35,522 nt of DNA from a bacterium (GCA_027484025.1 JAIXTI010000263.1:1-35522), one strand, 5' to 3'; shown: positions 1-9,142, numbered from the stretch's first letter. Notes: generated from the sequence alone by a model not told the origin. Numbers and translations: made by a program.

Positions 1-1
1 C

Positions 2-67
2 CATTATTCTGATGTCGAGGGTGCGCACCTGACGCCCCTGCCCTACTCCATCTCCAGCTCGACCTGA
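2..67 (+). CDS. C-terminal fragment of an upstream gene (unidentified)
   Basis: Of the three forward frames, only the one starting at base 2 stays open to a stop at 65-67. It encodes 21 residues ending in PYSISSST. The stop shares its last A with the ATG of the MlaE permease (TGATG), which suggests translational coupling and that this is the preceding gene of the same operon. The Mla ATPase is absent from the downstream side, so an MlaF-type ATPase is one candidate, but 21 residues carry no recognisable motif and I do not assign a function. Confidence 0.35.
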   Translation, partial: HYSDVEGAHLTPLPYSISSST

Positions 68-858
68 TGCCCATCGATTTTGCGGTGCGTTTTGCCCAGG
101 GACGCATCGGCGGCTTGCTGCACGCGTTCGGGCGGCGGGCCTATTTCGGGCGCGACATCGTACGCGGCCTGCGCGATCCCGGCACCTGGGTGCCGGAGTT
201 CATCCGGCAGATGCGCAACATTGGCGTCGACTCGGTGCCGCTGGCGGTCATCGTCGCGGCCTTTCTTGGTGGCGTGACCGCCTTCCAGACACGGTACCAG
301 CTCTTCCCCGGCGTCCAGATGTCGGTGGTCGGGCTCATCGTGCGCCAGTCCATCGTGCTCGAGCTCGGCCCGCTGCTGACGGCGCTGGTGCTCACGGGGC
401 GCGTGGGGGCGCGCATGACCGCCGAAATCGGTACCATGCGCGTCACCGAGCAGATCGATGCCCTCGAAACACTGAGCTTCGATCCGGTGGCGTATCTGGC
501 GCTGCCGCGCGTCATGGCCGCGCTCGTCATGCTCCCGGTACTCACGGTGCTGGCCAACGCCACGGCGATTTTCAGTGCGTGGGCCACGCTGGTGCTCGCC
601 ACCGACGTCCGCACGGCGGACTACCTGAGCGGCCTGCGCCTCGCGTTCACCTCCTTTCAGGTGGTGTACTCGCTCATCAAGGCGCTCTGCTTCGGCGCCG
701 CCATTTCCTTCGTGTGCTCGTACGAAGGCTACGTAACGGAAGCGGGCGCCGAGGGGGTGGGTCGCTCGACGGCGCTGGCCGTCGTGATCGCCTCGGTCTC
801 CATTCTCGTGCTCGACGCGATCGTTGCAGCTGTCCTCGCCCCGTTCATCCAGGCCTAG
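67..858 (+). CDS. mlaE: MlaE-family ABC transporter permease
   Basis: This is a 263-residue inner-membrane permease of the MlaE/TTG2 family, which works with an MCE protein and an ATPase to move phospholipids or other hydrophobic molecules between the inner and outer membranes. The family signature is visible: a hydrophobic helix with FLGGVTAFQTRYQ near residues 65-80, then LELGPLLTALVLTGRVGARM and EIGTMRVTEQIDALETLS in the central cytoplasmic loop, and SFVCSYEGYVTEAGAEGVGR before the last helix. The length is normal for the family. The ATG overlaps the stop of the gene upstream. An MlaD-type gene follows after 37 bp, so both are probably co-transcribed. No ATPase lies between or after them; it must be upstream of the window or elsewhere. 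Confidence 0.93.
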   Translation: MPIDFAVRFAQGRIGGLLHAFGRRAYFGRDIVRGLRDPGTWVPEFIRQMRNIGVDSVPLAVIVAAFLGGVTAFQTRYQLFPGVQMSVVGLIVRQSIVLELGPLLTALVLTGRVGARMTAEIGTMRVTEQIDALETLSFDPVAYLALPRVMAALVMLPVLTVLANATAIFSAWATLVLATDVRTADYLSGLRLAFTSFQVVYSLIKALCFGAAISFVCSYEGYVTEAGAEGVGRSTALAVVIASVSILVLDAIVAAVLAPFIQA

Positions 859-895
859 TGGCCGCTCGGCTACCGCCTGAACCCATATTTCGATC

Positions 896-1765
896 ATGAC
901 GACAAAGAGACGCGACGAACTGCTGGTGGGCATTGTGATTGCCCTTGGCGGCACCATCTGGATTGCCCGCGGCGGCCTGTCCAAAGGCTATCCCATGTAC
1001 TCGCGCTTCCCGTGGGGCGCGGGGCTCAAGCAGGGGCAGCCGGTGCTGCTGGCCGGCGTGCAGGTGGGCTTCGTGCAACAGGTGGAGCTCATTCCTGACG
1101 GCACGATCGTGGTGACGTACCAGGTGCAGGACGAGTTCAAGATCCCCACCGGCACCACGGCGACGGTCGAAGCGAACGGCATTTTTGGTGACATGCTCAT
1201 CGCGCTGACGCCGGTGAAGGGCGTCGAGGGCAAGATGGCATCGGGCGATACGATTCCCACCGGCACAGGCTCGCCAGGGGTAGCAGCGCTCTTGTCGAAG
1301 GGCGATTCGATTGCGCTCAACGTGCGCGCTCTGAGCGACGAAGCCCGCCTGCAGTACGTGGAGGGCGGCGGCGTGAAGGATTCGCGCCAGATGATCGCCG
1401 ATCTGACAAAGCTCGTGGCGCAGCTGAGCAGCGTGACGGCGGAGCAGTCGCGTCAGCTCACGCTCACCCAGTTGCAGCTCCGCAAGACGCTGTCGTCGGT
1501 GGACAGCGCCAAGGTCGACTCGACGCTCGTGAACCTGCGGGCCACGAGTGCGAGCTTCGAGCAGCTGTCGAAGGAGTTGTCGGCGACGAACAGCCAGGTG
1601 CAGGGGCTGATCACCAAGGTGAACAGTGGCCCGGGCACGGCGGGGAAACTGATGAACGACCCGGCGGTGTACGCGCGGGTGGACACGCTGCTGGCGAGGA
1701 TGGATTCGCTGATGATCGATATCAAGGCGAATCCGCGGAAGTACATCAATCTCAAGATCTTTTGA
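896..1765 (+). CDS. mlaD: MlaD-family MCE-domain protein
   Basis: This 289-residue protein has one N-terminal membrane helix (about residues 6-24) followed by an MCE domain (about 35-115). Recognisable features include the GLKQGQPVLLAGVQVGFV stretch and the IFGDMLIALTP strand. MCE proteins form periplasmic rings that carry lipids, docked on the MlaE permease. After the MCE domain there is a long polar, mostly helical tail (about 150-250) rich in S, T, L and Q, as in MCE proteins that extend across the periplasm. Near the C-terminus, KVNSGPGTAGKLMNDPAVY is a motif common in MlaD-like tails. No clear ribosome-binding site is seen before the ATG; the AT-rich stretch at 885-891 could be a weak -10. 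The gene ends 11 bp before a very large palindrome. Confidence 0.92.
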   Translation: MTTKRRDELLVGIVIALGGTIWIARGGLSKGYPMYSRFPWGAGLKQGQPVLLAGVQVGFVQQVELIPDGTIVVTYQVQDEFKIPTGTTATVEANGIFGDMLIALTPVKGVEGKMASGDTIPTGTGSPGVAALLSKGDSIALNVRALSDEARLQYVEGGGVKDSRQMIADLTKLVAQLSSVTAEQSRQLTLTQLQLRKTLSSVDSAKVDSTLVNLRATSASFEQLSKELSATNSQVQGLITKVNSGPGTAGKLMNDPAVYARVDTLLARMDSLMIDIKANPRKYINLKIF

Positions 1766-1776
1766 GATTGGGCGGC

Positions 1777-2002
1777 GGGTGAACGACGGGGGCTGGTCCG
1801 GCGGTCCACTGGCCGACGGATCGAGCCCTCAGGGCAAAGAAAGCAAGGATAAAGGAAGAAGCGCGGTTCGATCCGCTGGGGAACCACAACTGTGGTACCC
1901 GGTGGACCGAACCGCGCTTCTTCCTTTGTCCTTACGTTCTTTTTCCTGAGGGCTAGTGCCGTCGGCCAGTAGACCGACGGACCAGCCCCCGTTGTTCAAC
2001 CG
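1777..2002. repeat. 226-bp near-perfect palindrome between convergent genes
   Basis: Two arms of about 105 nt (roughly 1777-1881 and 1898-2002) are reverse complements at close to 90% by eye. They meet at a perfect inner hairpin ACCACA-AC-TGTGGT (1883-1896). Matching blocks include GGGGGCTGGTCCG / CGGACCAGCCCCC, CTGGCCGACGG / CCGTCGGCCAG, GCCCTCAGG / CCTGAGGGC and GGAAGAAGCGCGGTTCG / CGAACCGCGCTTCTTCC. It fills the spacer between the mlaD stop (1765) and the stop of the leftward receptor gene (2006), so both transcripts would end in a very long stem. Half of the element recurs at 18221-18297, so this is an interspersed family and not just a local terminator. Confidence 0.9.
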
Positions 2003-2005
2003 CTT

Positions 2006-5000
2006 TTAGAACGCGAACCGCAAGCTCGTCTGAATCTGATAGAACTGCGTGAAGCTCGTGTTCGTGAAGCGCGGGTTGAAGTTGTTCGTGAACGTCATCG
2101 ACGGGACCTGCGTGGCGACGTCCGTGCTCGACATGGCGCCGACGTTGAGCAGCGTGGCGGTCGAGTTGTTCGTGGCCACGCGCACCTTGCCCCAGCTGCG
2201 GTTGAGCAGGTTGGCAAAGTTGAAGATGTCGACGCGGAGCGAGACGCGCTCGTTGGCGATGTGCGGCAGCTGCTGCTCGATGGTCACGTCGAAGCGCGTG
2301 AACGCCGGGTTGCGGCAGGACATGGGGTCCATGATGCGGCCGCGCTGCTTGTTGAGGCACTCGTTGCCAGAGACGAACGCGTCGAACGTCGCAGCCTGTG
2401 TTGCGGGCGTGAGGGTCTGACCAGCGAACGTCGTCTGCTGGAAGGTCATCTTCGGATCGGTCGGGCCCGTCGGGATGTAGATCATGTCGTTGCCGACGAA
2501 GCCGTCGCCGTTCATGTCGCCACGGCCGGCCGCCGTTCCGCCGTACACGTAGCCGAACGGAGTGCCCGACTGCATGCTGTAGTAGAACGTGAAGCTGGTC
2601 TGGTTGTCCTTCCACGGCGCCGTGTAGGTGCCGTTGATGAGCAGGCGGTGCGGCTGGTCGAAGATCGACGTGAGCACGCGCTGTTCCGACTGGAGCCCCG
2701 AGTACGCGCGGGCGAAGCGCCAGTTCGACAGCGCGACCGACGAGGTGAGGTCGGACACCGCGAAGGCGCGGCTGTACGTGTAGGCGACGCCGCCTTCAAA
2801 GCCACCCTCAAACCGCTTCCGGAGACCGCCCGTGAGGCTGTACGAGTAATCCTTGCTCTGGTTCTGCAGACGGAGCACGTCGTCGAACGCCGGCGCCGGA
2901 CGCACCAGCGCGGTGGTCGCGGTCAACCCGATGGGCGAGAAGACCGTGCGACCATGAATGCTCGTGGCCAGCGCCGTCTGCGGCACATTGAGGTTGGTGT
3001 AGAAGAAGTTGTTGACGCTGCGCGAGTACAGACCGTCGAACGTCGCGACAATGTTGCCCGGGAGCTTGCGGTCATAGCCAAGCGTCGCGCGGAGCAGCTG
3101 CGGGAACTTGAGCTCGGCGTCGGCCACGTTGACGGCACCGAAGGCCGTCGCGTTGTCGAGGCTGATGCCGGGCGTGCCGTTCGCGCGCGTGCCGCAAGCA
3201 CGCGGCGACTGCGGCGCCGGGTTGAAGGCCGGCGACGGACCGTTGGCCGCGAGCACCGTACCACCGCAGGTGAACTGCGCGAGGCCGACACCGCTGTTCT
3301 GGAACTGGTTGGACATCCACACATACGCCGGGATACCCTGGAAGAGACCGGCGCCACCACGGAGCTGGTTGACCTGATCACCCGTGACGTCCCAGTTGAA
3401 GCCGACACGCGGCGAGAACTGCAGGTTGCCCGAGGGCAGTTCGCGGGTGTCGAAGCCGAACGCCTGCTCGACGCGCGGGGCGTACGACGGCTTGTCGAAG
3501 AACACCGGCACGTCCACACGCAGACCGTAGGTGATCGTCGCGCGCGGCGTGACGGACCACTGGTCCTGAATGTAGGCGCCGAGCTGCGCGGCCTGGAACT
3601 GCGCGGCCACGTCACCACCGAGGCTGCCCGAACCGGCGAACGACGCGGCGGGCGTGCCGTTCACGAAGTCGGCGAGGGAGTTCCACGTGTAGTTGCCGTA
3701 CGAGTTCTGCAGGAAGGCGTTGTAGACCTTGTAGATCTCGTTACGCGTGCCGACAGCCACGAGGTGGTTGCCGAACGGCATCGTGAAGTTGTTCGACAGT
3801 TCGATCAGGTCTTCGCGAAGCTCGTTACCCTGCGAGCTGTTTTCGGTGCCAGCGCGGAAGCCGATGCCCGAGCCCGTGCCGCCGATGTTGCTCACCGTCA
3901 CCATCGGCGCGAGCACCGGCGGGTTGCGCTTGAAGCGCGTGTTGGTGAGGCCGAGCGTGAATTCGTTGGAGAAGCCGTTGGCGAAGTTCGAGAATACCTG
4001 CGCCACGAGCTGGTTGGACTTTTCAGTGCGCGGGAAGCCGTTCGACGTGAAGGCCATCGTGCCGAGCGAACGCGAGAAGTCGTACTGTTCCTGGTCGTTG
4101 TAGATGTTGCGCAGAACCAGGCGGTGCTTGTCGCTGATCTGATAGTCGAGACGAGCGAACGTGTTCAGCAGGGGGTTTTCGTTCTGCTGAATGGCGAGCG
4201 AGCCGGCATTGATGCCGAAGCCCGTGAGCCTGTTCGTGAACGAGTCGACCTGCGCCTGCGTGATACGCGCGGTGGCGACCGGGGAGTTGATCAGCCCCGT
4301 CGGCGACGACGGATCGAAGAACGGTCCGCCCGCGGGCGAATTCTGCTGCGACGTTTCGACGCTGGCGAAGAAGCGGAGCTTGTTCTTGATGATCGGGCCG
4401 CCGACCGAGAAGCCGAGCTGACGACGCAGGAACGGCGCGTTGCGGATGACCGACGTATCGCGCCCCATCTGCTGGTCGCGGTAGTACACGAAGGCCGAGC
4501 CCTTGAACTCATTGGTGCCCGACTGCGTCACGGCGTTGATGAGCGCGCCGGTGAAGTTGCCCTGACGCACATCGTACGGCGAGACGAGGATCTGGAATTC
4601 CTTGATGGCGTCGAGCGGCAGCGCACGGCCACCGACCTGCGCACCGACGGTCGGCGACCCGCCAAGGCCGAAGCGATTGGCGAGCGAGACACCGTCGATC
4701 TGGATGTTGTTGAAGCGGTTGTTCTGGCCGGCGGCGGAAATACGACCGTCGGCGTTGACGCTGACCTGCGGCGAGTTGCGCGCGAGGTCCGAGATGTCGC
4801 GGTTCAGCGTCGGCAGGCGACGCGTGAGCGTGTCGGAGATGACCGTCTGGGCGCCGGTGCGGGTGGCGGCGAAGTCCGACGTTGCGGCCGCCGCGCGGGT
4901 GGTGATGCCGGCGATCTGCGCCGCCTGCTCTTCCAGCTCGACATTGAGCGGAGTGGTCTGCGTCAGGCTGACGGTGACGCTCGGTGCCGTGTACTGCTTG

Positions 5001-5272
5001 AAGCCGATGCGGCGCACGTTGACCGTGTACTGGCCGACTTCGAGGTTGGGGATGAAGTAGCGGCCGTTGTCGCGGGTGGTGCCCGCGCTACGGGCGCCGT
5101 TCGCCTTGTTGATCACCTCGATCTGGGCGTTGGCGACGGGCGCCTTCTTGGGGTCGGACACGAGGCCGGCGATGGCGCCGGTTGTCGTTCCCTGGGCCCA
5201 CGCGTGCGTGGCCGGGACGAGAGCAAGGCCGAACGCCGCCAGGGCGACGTTAAGCCAACGTGAGATTCGCAT
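2006..5272 (-). CDS. TonB-dependent receptor, Oar-like, with carboxypeptidase-regulatory domain
   Basis: This 1,088-residue outer-membrane receptor probably imports, or binds, a large substrate using TonB energy. The start chosen is ATG 5272 because it gives a clean signal peptide: MRIS, a hydrophobic core, then HAWA|Q at residue 26. An upstream in-frame ATG at 5344 would bury it. Residues about 30-110 form a carboxypeptidase-regulatory-like beta-sandwich (GAIAGLVSDPKKAPV, then GRYFIPNLEVGQYTVNVRRI). A plug domain follows, including PYDVRQGNFTGA near residue 232 and INAVTQSGTNEFKGSAF. The rest is a beta-barrel ending in SLRFAF, the usual C-terminal aromatic outer-membrane signal. A calcium-loop-like D-x-NGDG sequence lies at about 919-924. 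There is no SusD-type partner. It is divergent from, and paralogous to, the receptor at 5595. No strong ribosome-binding site precedes the ATG. The substrate is unknown. Confidence 0.93.
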   Translation of the reverse strand: MRISRWLNVALAAFGLALVPATHAWAQGTTTGAIAGLVSDPKKAPVANAQIEVINKANGARSAGTTRDNGRYFIPNLEVGQYTVNVRRIGFKQYTAPSVTVSLTQTTPLNVELEEQAAQIAGITTRAAAATSDFAATRTGAQTVISDTLTRRLPTLNRDISDLARNSPQVSVNADGRISAAGQNNRFNNIQIDGVSLANRFGLGGSPTVGAQVGGRALPLDAIKEFQILVSPYDVRQGNFTGALINAVTQSGTNEFKGSAFVYYRDQQMGRDTSVIRNAPFLRRQLGFSVGGPIIKNKLRFFASVETSQQNSPAGGPFFDPSSPTGLINSPVATARITQAQVDSFTNRLTGFGINAGSLAIQQNENPLLNTFARLDYQISDKHRLVLRNIYNDQEQYDFSRSLGTMAFTSNGFPRTEKSNQLVAQVFSNFANGFSNEFTLGLTNTRFKRNPPVLAPMVTVSNIGGTGSGIGFRAGTENSSQGNELREDLIELSNNFTMPFGNHLVAVGTRNEIYKVYNAFLQNSYGNYTWNSLADFVNGTPAASFAGSGSLGGDVAAQFQAAQLGAYIQDQWSVTPRATITYGLRVDVPVFFDKPSYAPRVEQAFGFDTRELPSGNLQFSPRVGFNWDVTGDQVNQLRGGAGLFQGIPAYVWMSNQFQNSGVGLAQFTCGGTVLAANGPSPAFNPAPQSPRACGTRANGTPGISLDNATAFGAVNVADAELKFPQLLRATLGYDRKLPGNIVATFDGLYSRSVNNFFYTNLNVPQTALATSIHGRTVFSPIGLTATTALVRPAPAFDDVLRLQNQSKDYSYSLTGGLRKRFEGGFEGGVAYTYSRAFAVSDLTSSVALSNWRFARAYSGLQSEQRVLTSIFDQPHRLLINGTYTAPWKDNQTSFTFYYSMQSGTPFGYVYGGTAAGRGDMNGDGFVGNDMIYIPTGPTDPKMTFQQTTFAGQTLTPATQAATFDAFVSGNECLNKQRGRIMDPMSCRNPAFTRFDVTIEQQLPHIANERVSLRVDIFNFANLLNRSWGKVRVATNNSTATLLNVGAMSSTDVATQVPSMTFTNNFNPRFTNTSFTQFYQIQTSLRFAF

Positions 5273-5594
5273 GGTGTTTGAAAAAGGGAATGGCGCAGGT
5301 CGCGCAACCCAAACGTTCCTAAAGATGAAAACAGCAGCCTCCAACCAACGGTCACAGCCCTACAAAGCTAGGTGGACCCGGAAGGCGCTACAAGCCAACG
5401 TCGGGGTGCGGCCGGTGGTGCCCGCGGCCGGCTTCTGGGGTTGGCAACGGGTTGGTAACGTCGGGTGGGAGCCGCCGAGCGGGCGCTGCCGGAGCGGCCG
5501 GATTCATTAAATTTCCAGTGCTCGGCGCTTTCTGAACAAACGGCCCTGCCCCGTCGGGCCGAGCGCAACCCCTCCAAAGATTCAGGAGTTTTTC
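5273..5594. promoter_or_regulatory. Divergent spacer between two receptor genes
   Basis: This 322-bp spacer must carry the promoters of both divergent receptor genes. For the rightward gene, an AT-rich island at 5507-5514 holds TAAATT (5508-5513), a plausible -10 giving a leader of about 75 nt, and AGGAG (5584-5588) is a good ribosome-binding site 6 nt before ATG 5595. For the leftward gene, TAGCTT (complement of 5365-5370) is a weaker -10 candidate with a leader of about 90 nt. The middle contains short imperfect repeats (ACGTCGGG at 5399 and 5459; GGTTGG/AAC around 5440-5458) that could be operator half-sites. No -35 consensus is convincing and no small gene is supported. Confidence 0.45.
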
Positions 5595-8500
5595 ATGATG
5601 CAGATGGTCCGGCGTGCGACGCGCGCCTGGATGGCTCTCGCCGTGGCGGTGCTTGCCGTGGCGAGCGCCCGCCCCCTGGAGGCGCAGGTCACCACGTCCG
5701 CGATTCGCGGATCCGTAACCGACTCATCCGGCAAGCCCATTGAGAACGTCCGGATCGACGCGGTGCACGCGCCGTCGGGGACGCGCTACAGCACCGGTAC
5801 CCGCGCTGACGGTGGCTTTGCCATCATCGGTATGCGTATCGGCGGTCCGTACCAGATCACGGCCAGCGCTCTCGGCTACCGCAAGGAAACCCGCGAAGTC
5901 CCGGGCCTCACGCTCGGCGTGACCGCCGACGTGCGCCTCAAGCTGGCCACGGCGGCGGTGCAGCTGCAGGGGCTCACCACGCAGGCCGACGCCAACGCGC
6001 TGAGCACGACGCGCACCGGCGCCGCCACCTCGGTGAACCGCGCGACGATCGAAGCGCTGCCGACCATTTCGCGTCGTATCGGCGACTTCACGCGCCTCAC
6101 GCCGCAGGCGAGCGGCTCGAGCTTCGCCGGCCAGGACAACCGCCTCAACAACATCACGGTCGACGGCTCGTACTTCAACAACTCGTTCGGCCTTGGTGGC
6201 CAGCCGGGTGACCGTACGGGTGTCGCGCCGATCTCGCTCGACGCCATCGACCAGATTCAGGTCAACATCGCGCCGTACGACGTGCGTCAGGGCAACTTCA
6301 CGGGCGCCGGTGTGAACACCGTGACGCGCTCGGGTACGAACCAGTTCACTGGTTCGGCCTACTACTTCATGCGCAACGAAGACCTCGTCGGTCGTCAGGC
6401 CGGCGCGGTCGCGTTCAACCCCGGCACGTTCAACTACGCGCAGGTCGGTGCCCGCCTCGGCGGTCCGATCATCAAGGACAAGCTCTTCTTCTTCACCAGC
6501 TACGAAGAGGACAAGCAGACGCAGCCCGGTATCCTTCGCCTGGCGAACACGGGTGGACAGGCGGTCACGGGCAACACGACGCGCGTGCTGGCGTCGGACC
6601 TGACGAACCTGTCGACGTTCCTGCGCGACAAGTTCAACTACGAGACGGGTCCCTACTCGGGCTACGACAACGAAACGCCGTCGCAGCGCTTCCTTACGCG
6701 CCTCGACTACAACCTGAACGACAAGAACAAGTTCAGCCTGCGCTTCACCGCCCTGAACTCGAACTCCGACATCAACCTCTCCACGTCGGCGTCGCTCGGT
6801 TTTGGTCGTGCGAACAACAACACGTTCCTCTCCTTCCAGAACTCGAACTACCAGATCAAGGAGAACATCCGCAGCGTCGTGGGTGAATGGAACTCGCTGT
6901 TCGGCGACCGGATGGCGAACAACTTCATCATCGGCTTCACGTCGCAGGATGAAAGCCGCGCCTCGCGTGGAACGGTGTTCCCGTTCGTCGACATCCTGCA
7001 GGAAGGCACCGCCTACACGTCGTTCGGCTTCGAGCCGTTCACGCCGAACAACGAACTGCGTTACAAGAGCTTCCAGCTGCAGAACAACCTGACGATCTCG
7101 CGTGATCGCCATGAGTTCACGATCGGCGGCTCGTTCGAGCGCTACGAGTCGGAGAACGTGTTCTTCCCGGGTTCGCAGAGCTCGTACGTGTACAATTCGC
7201 TCGCCGATTTCTACGCCGACGCGAACGACTTCCTGGCCAACCCGAACCGCACGACGTCGCCGATCACGGCGCGCCGTTTCCAGGTGCGCTGGGCGAACAT
7301 CCCGGGGCAGGAAAAGCCCATTCAGCCGCTCGAAGTGATGTATGGCGGCGTGTACGCGCAGGATGAATTCCGCATGCGCGACAACCTCCGCTTCACCGCC
7401 GGCCTCCGCGTGGATGTGCCGGTGTTCGGCAAGACGGGCTTCACGAACGCGCAGGCGAACAGCCTCACGTTCCGCGACGAGAACCGCCGCGACGTGCAGT
7501 TCCAGACGCAGAAGCTCCCCGACGCCAACCTGCTCTTCTCGCCGCGCCTCGGCTTCAACTGGGACGTGAACAACGACCAGAAGACGCAGATTCGCGGTGG
7601 CTCGGGCATCTTCACGGGCCGTCCGGCGTACGTGTGGATCTCGAACCAGATCGGCAACAACGGTGTGCTCACGGGCTTCGAGTCGGTGGACAACACGCGC
7701 AACCGTCCGTTCAACCCGAACCCTGATGCCTACAAGCCGGCAACGGTGACGGGCGCGCCGGCGGCGCAGTACGAACTCGCGCTGACGGACCCGGACTTCA
7801 AGTTCCCGCAGATCTGGCGCTCCAACCTTGCGGTTGACCGCCGCATCTTCTGGGGCCTCAACGCGACGGCCGAGTTCCTGTACAGCACGGACGTGAACGG
7901 TGTGTACTACATCGACGCGAACCTGGCGGGCCCGACGGGCGCGTTCACGGGTGCCGATCGTCGCCCGCGCTACAGCGACACCTGCCCGGCCGCCGGCTTG
8001 CAGGTCCGCCTGAATTGCAACGTGCAGAACGCGATCGTCCTGAAGAACCAGGATGTGGGTTCGGCGTGGAACACGTCGTTCTCGCTCGAGAAGGCGTTCA
8101 CGGGTGGCTTCTTCGCCAAGGCCGCGTACAACTACGGCATGGCGCGCAACACCGTCGACGCGGGATCGATTGCGGCCGGCAGCTTCACGGGCAATCCGAT
8201 CACGTTCGACGCGAACAACCCGGGCGTGGGCATTTCGGGCACCGCCGCCGGTCACCGCTTCTTCGTGACGGCGTCGTACCAGAAGCAGTACTTCGGCTTC
8301 GGCAAGACGGGCATCTCGGTGTTCTTCGAAGGTCGCAACGCGGGCAACACGAGCTACACGATCTCCGGCGACCTCAATGGCGACGGCATCGCGAACAACG
8401 AGTTGATCTACGTACCGAAGGACCGCTCGGAAATGAACTTCGAGCAGTTCACGTCGACGGGTACGGGTGCGCGCACGTTCACGGTGCAGGAGCAGCAGGA

Positions 8501-8894
8501 CGCGTTCGAAGCGTTCATCAATCAGGACAAGTACCTCAAGTCACGCCGCGGGCAGTACGCCGAGCGTGGCGCGGTATTCCTCCCGATGCTGTACAACGCG
8601 GACGTGAGCATCACGCAGGATATCTTCGCCCGCCTTGGCGGCCAGAAGAACTCGCTGCAGCTGCGTCTCGACATCCTGAACTTCGGCAACTTCCTGAACG
8701 ACAACTGGGGCCAGGGCCTTCGTGCGGTGAACAACCGTCCGTTGGTGGCTCGTGGTGCCGACGCGCAGGGCCGCGCGCTGTTCCGCTTCACGAACATTTC
8801 GCCGACGCAGTTGCTCGACAAGAGCTTCGAGCGCACGGCGGGGACGAGCGACGTGTGGCGTATGCAGCTCGGGTTGCGCTACATCTTCAACTAA
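5595..8894 (+). CDS. TonB-dependent receptor, Oar-like, with carboxypeptidase-regulatory domain
   Basis: This 1,099-residue outer-membrane receptor is a diverged paralogue of the protein encoded leftward from 5272. The start is set by AGGAG at 5584-5588. A second ATG directly follows (5598). The signal peptide runs to about residue 31 (ARPLEA|Q). Then come a carboxypeptidase-regulatory-like domain (about 33-115, SAIRGSVTDSSGKPIENV), a plug (PYDVRQGNFTGAGVNTVTRS near 227) and a long barrel. The barrel includes LNDKNKFSLRFTAL, FSPRLGFNWDVNND and, at about 926, a D-x-NGDG loop followed by NNELIYVP. It ends LRYIFN, with the terminal Phe at the penultimate position instead of the last. Codons are strongly biased to AAC, AAG, TTC and GGC, as in highly expressed genes. 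No SusD partner is present. The ligand is unknown. Confidence 0.94.
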   Translation: MMQMVRRATRAWMALAVAVLAVASARPLEAQVTTSAIRGSVTDSSGKPIENVRIDAVHAPSGTRYSTGTRADGGFAIIGMRIGGPYQITASALGYRKETREVPGLTLGVTADVRLKLATAAVQLQGLTTQADANALSTTRTGAATSVNRATIEALPTISRRIGDFTRLTPQASGSSFAGQDNRLNNITVDGSYFNNSFGLGGQPGDRTGVAPISLDAIDQIQVNIAPYDVRQGNFTGAGVNTVTRSGTNQFTGSAYYFMRNEDLVGRQAGAVAFNPGTFNYAQVGARLGGPIIKDKLFFFTSYEEDKQTQPGILRLANTGGQAVTGNTTRVLASDLTNLSTFLRDKFNYETGPYSGYDNETPSQRFLTRLDYNLNDKNKFSLRFTALNSNSDINLSTSASLGFGRANNNTFLSFQNSNYQIKENIRSVVGEWNSLFGDRMANNFIIGFTSQDESRASRGTVFPFVDILQEGTAYTSFGFEPFTPNNELRYKSFQLQNNLTISRDRHEFTIGGSFERYESENVFFPGSQSSYVYNSLADFYADANDFLANPNRTTSPITARRFQVRWANIPGQEKPIQPLEVMYGGVYAQDEFRMRDNLRFTAGLRVDVPVFGKTGFTNAQANSLTFRDENRRDVQFQTQKLPDANLLFSPRLGFNWDVNNDQKTQIRGGSGIFTGRPAYVWISNQIGNNGVLTGFESVDNTRNRPFNPNPDAYKPATVTGAPAAQYELALTDPDFKFPQIWRSNLAVDRRIFWGLNATAEFLYSTDVNGVYYIDANLAGPTGAFTGADRRPRYSDTCPAAGLQVRLNCNVQNAIVLKNQDVGSAWNTSFSLEKAFTGGFFAKAAYNYGMARNTVDAGSIAAGSFTGNPITFDANNPGVGISGTAAGHRFFVTASYQKQYFGFGKTGISVFFEGRNAGNTSYTISGDLNGDGIANNELIYVPKDRSEMNFEQFTSTGTGARTFTVQEQQDAFEAFINQDKYLKSRRGQYAERGAVFLPMLYNADVSITQDIFARLGGQKNSLQLRLDILNFGNFLNDNWGQGLRAVNNRPLVARGADAQGRALFRFTNISPTQLLDKSFERTAGTSDVWRMQLGLRYIFN

Positions 8895-9022
8895 CCTTTT
8901 GAACTGCCTTGACTGAGTGACTGCGGTTCGGGTTTGAACTGCTGCAGCGGTCTTTGGATTGCTACTGCGGTTTTGGACTGCACCTGCGGTTGAGGAACAC
9001 TGCGGTTTGGGTTGCTATGGAA

Positions 9023-9053
9023 ACGCCCGTCCCGGCTTTGCCGGGGCGGGCGT
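9023..9053 (+). terminator. GC-rich hairpin (left inner hairpin of the nested palindrome)
   Basis: ACGCCCGTCCCGGC, loop TTT, GCCGGGGCGGGCGT forms a 14-bp stem with one G-U pair. It lies 129 bp after the stop of the receptor gene ending at 8894 and is the best terminator-like stem for it. The downstream T-run is weak (GTCCCTTTGG), so termination by this stem is an inference. Confidence 0.6.
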
Positions 9054-9142
9054 GTCCCTTTGGTGGTTGGACTTTGGCGGCGGCGGGGACGCGGTGGGCC
9101 CACGCGATCTAGCGGCGGCAGAGGTCCAACCACCTAAGGAAT

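Noticed and set aside
1777..2002. Insertion sequence or MITE
   Set aside because: No transposase, and no target-site duplication can be identified without an empty site; recorded as a palindromic repeat instead.
2261..5263. 1,000-codon open frame on the plus strand, antisense to the leftward receptor gene
   Set aside because: It is a shadow frame produced by the codon bias of the real gene: very rich in R, V, E and H, with no domain pattern, while the opposite strand has a complete receptor with signal peptide.
5724..8255. 843-codon open frame antisense to the rightward receptor gene
   Set aside because: Same cause: arginine- and valine-rich low-information translation opposite a well-supported gene.
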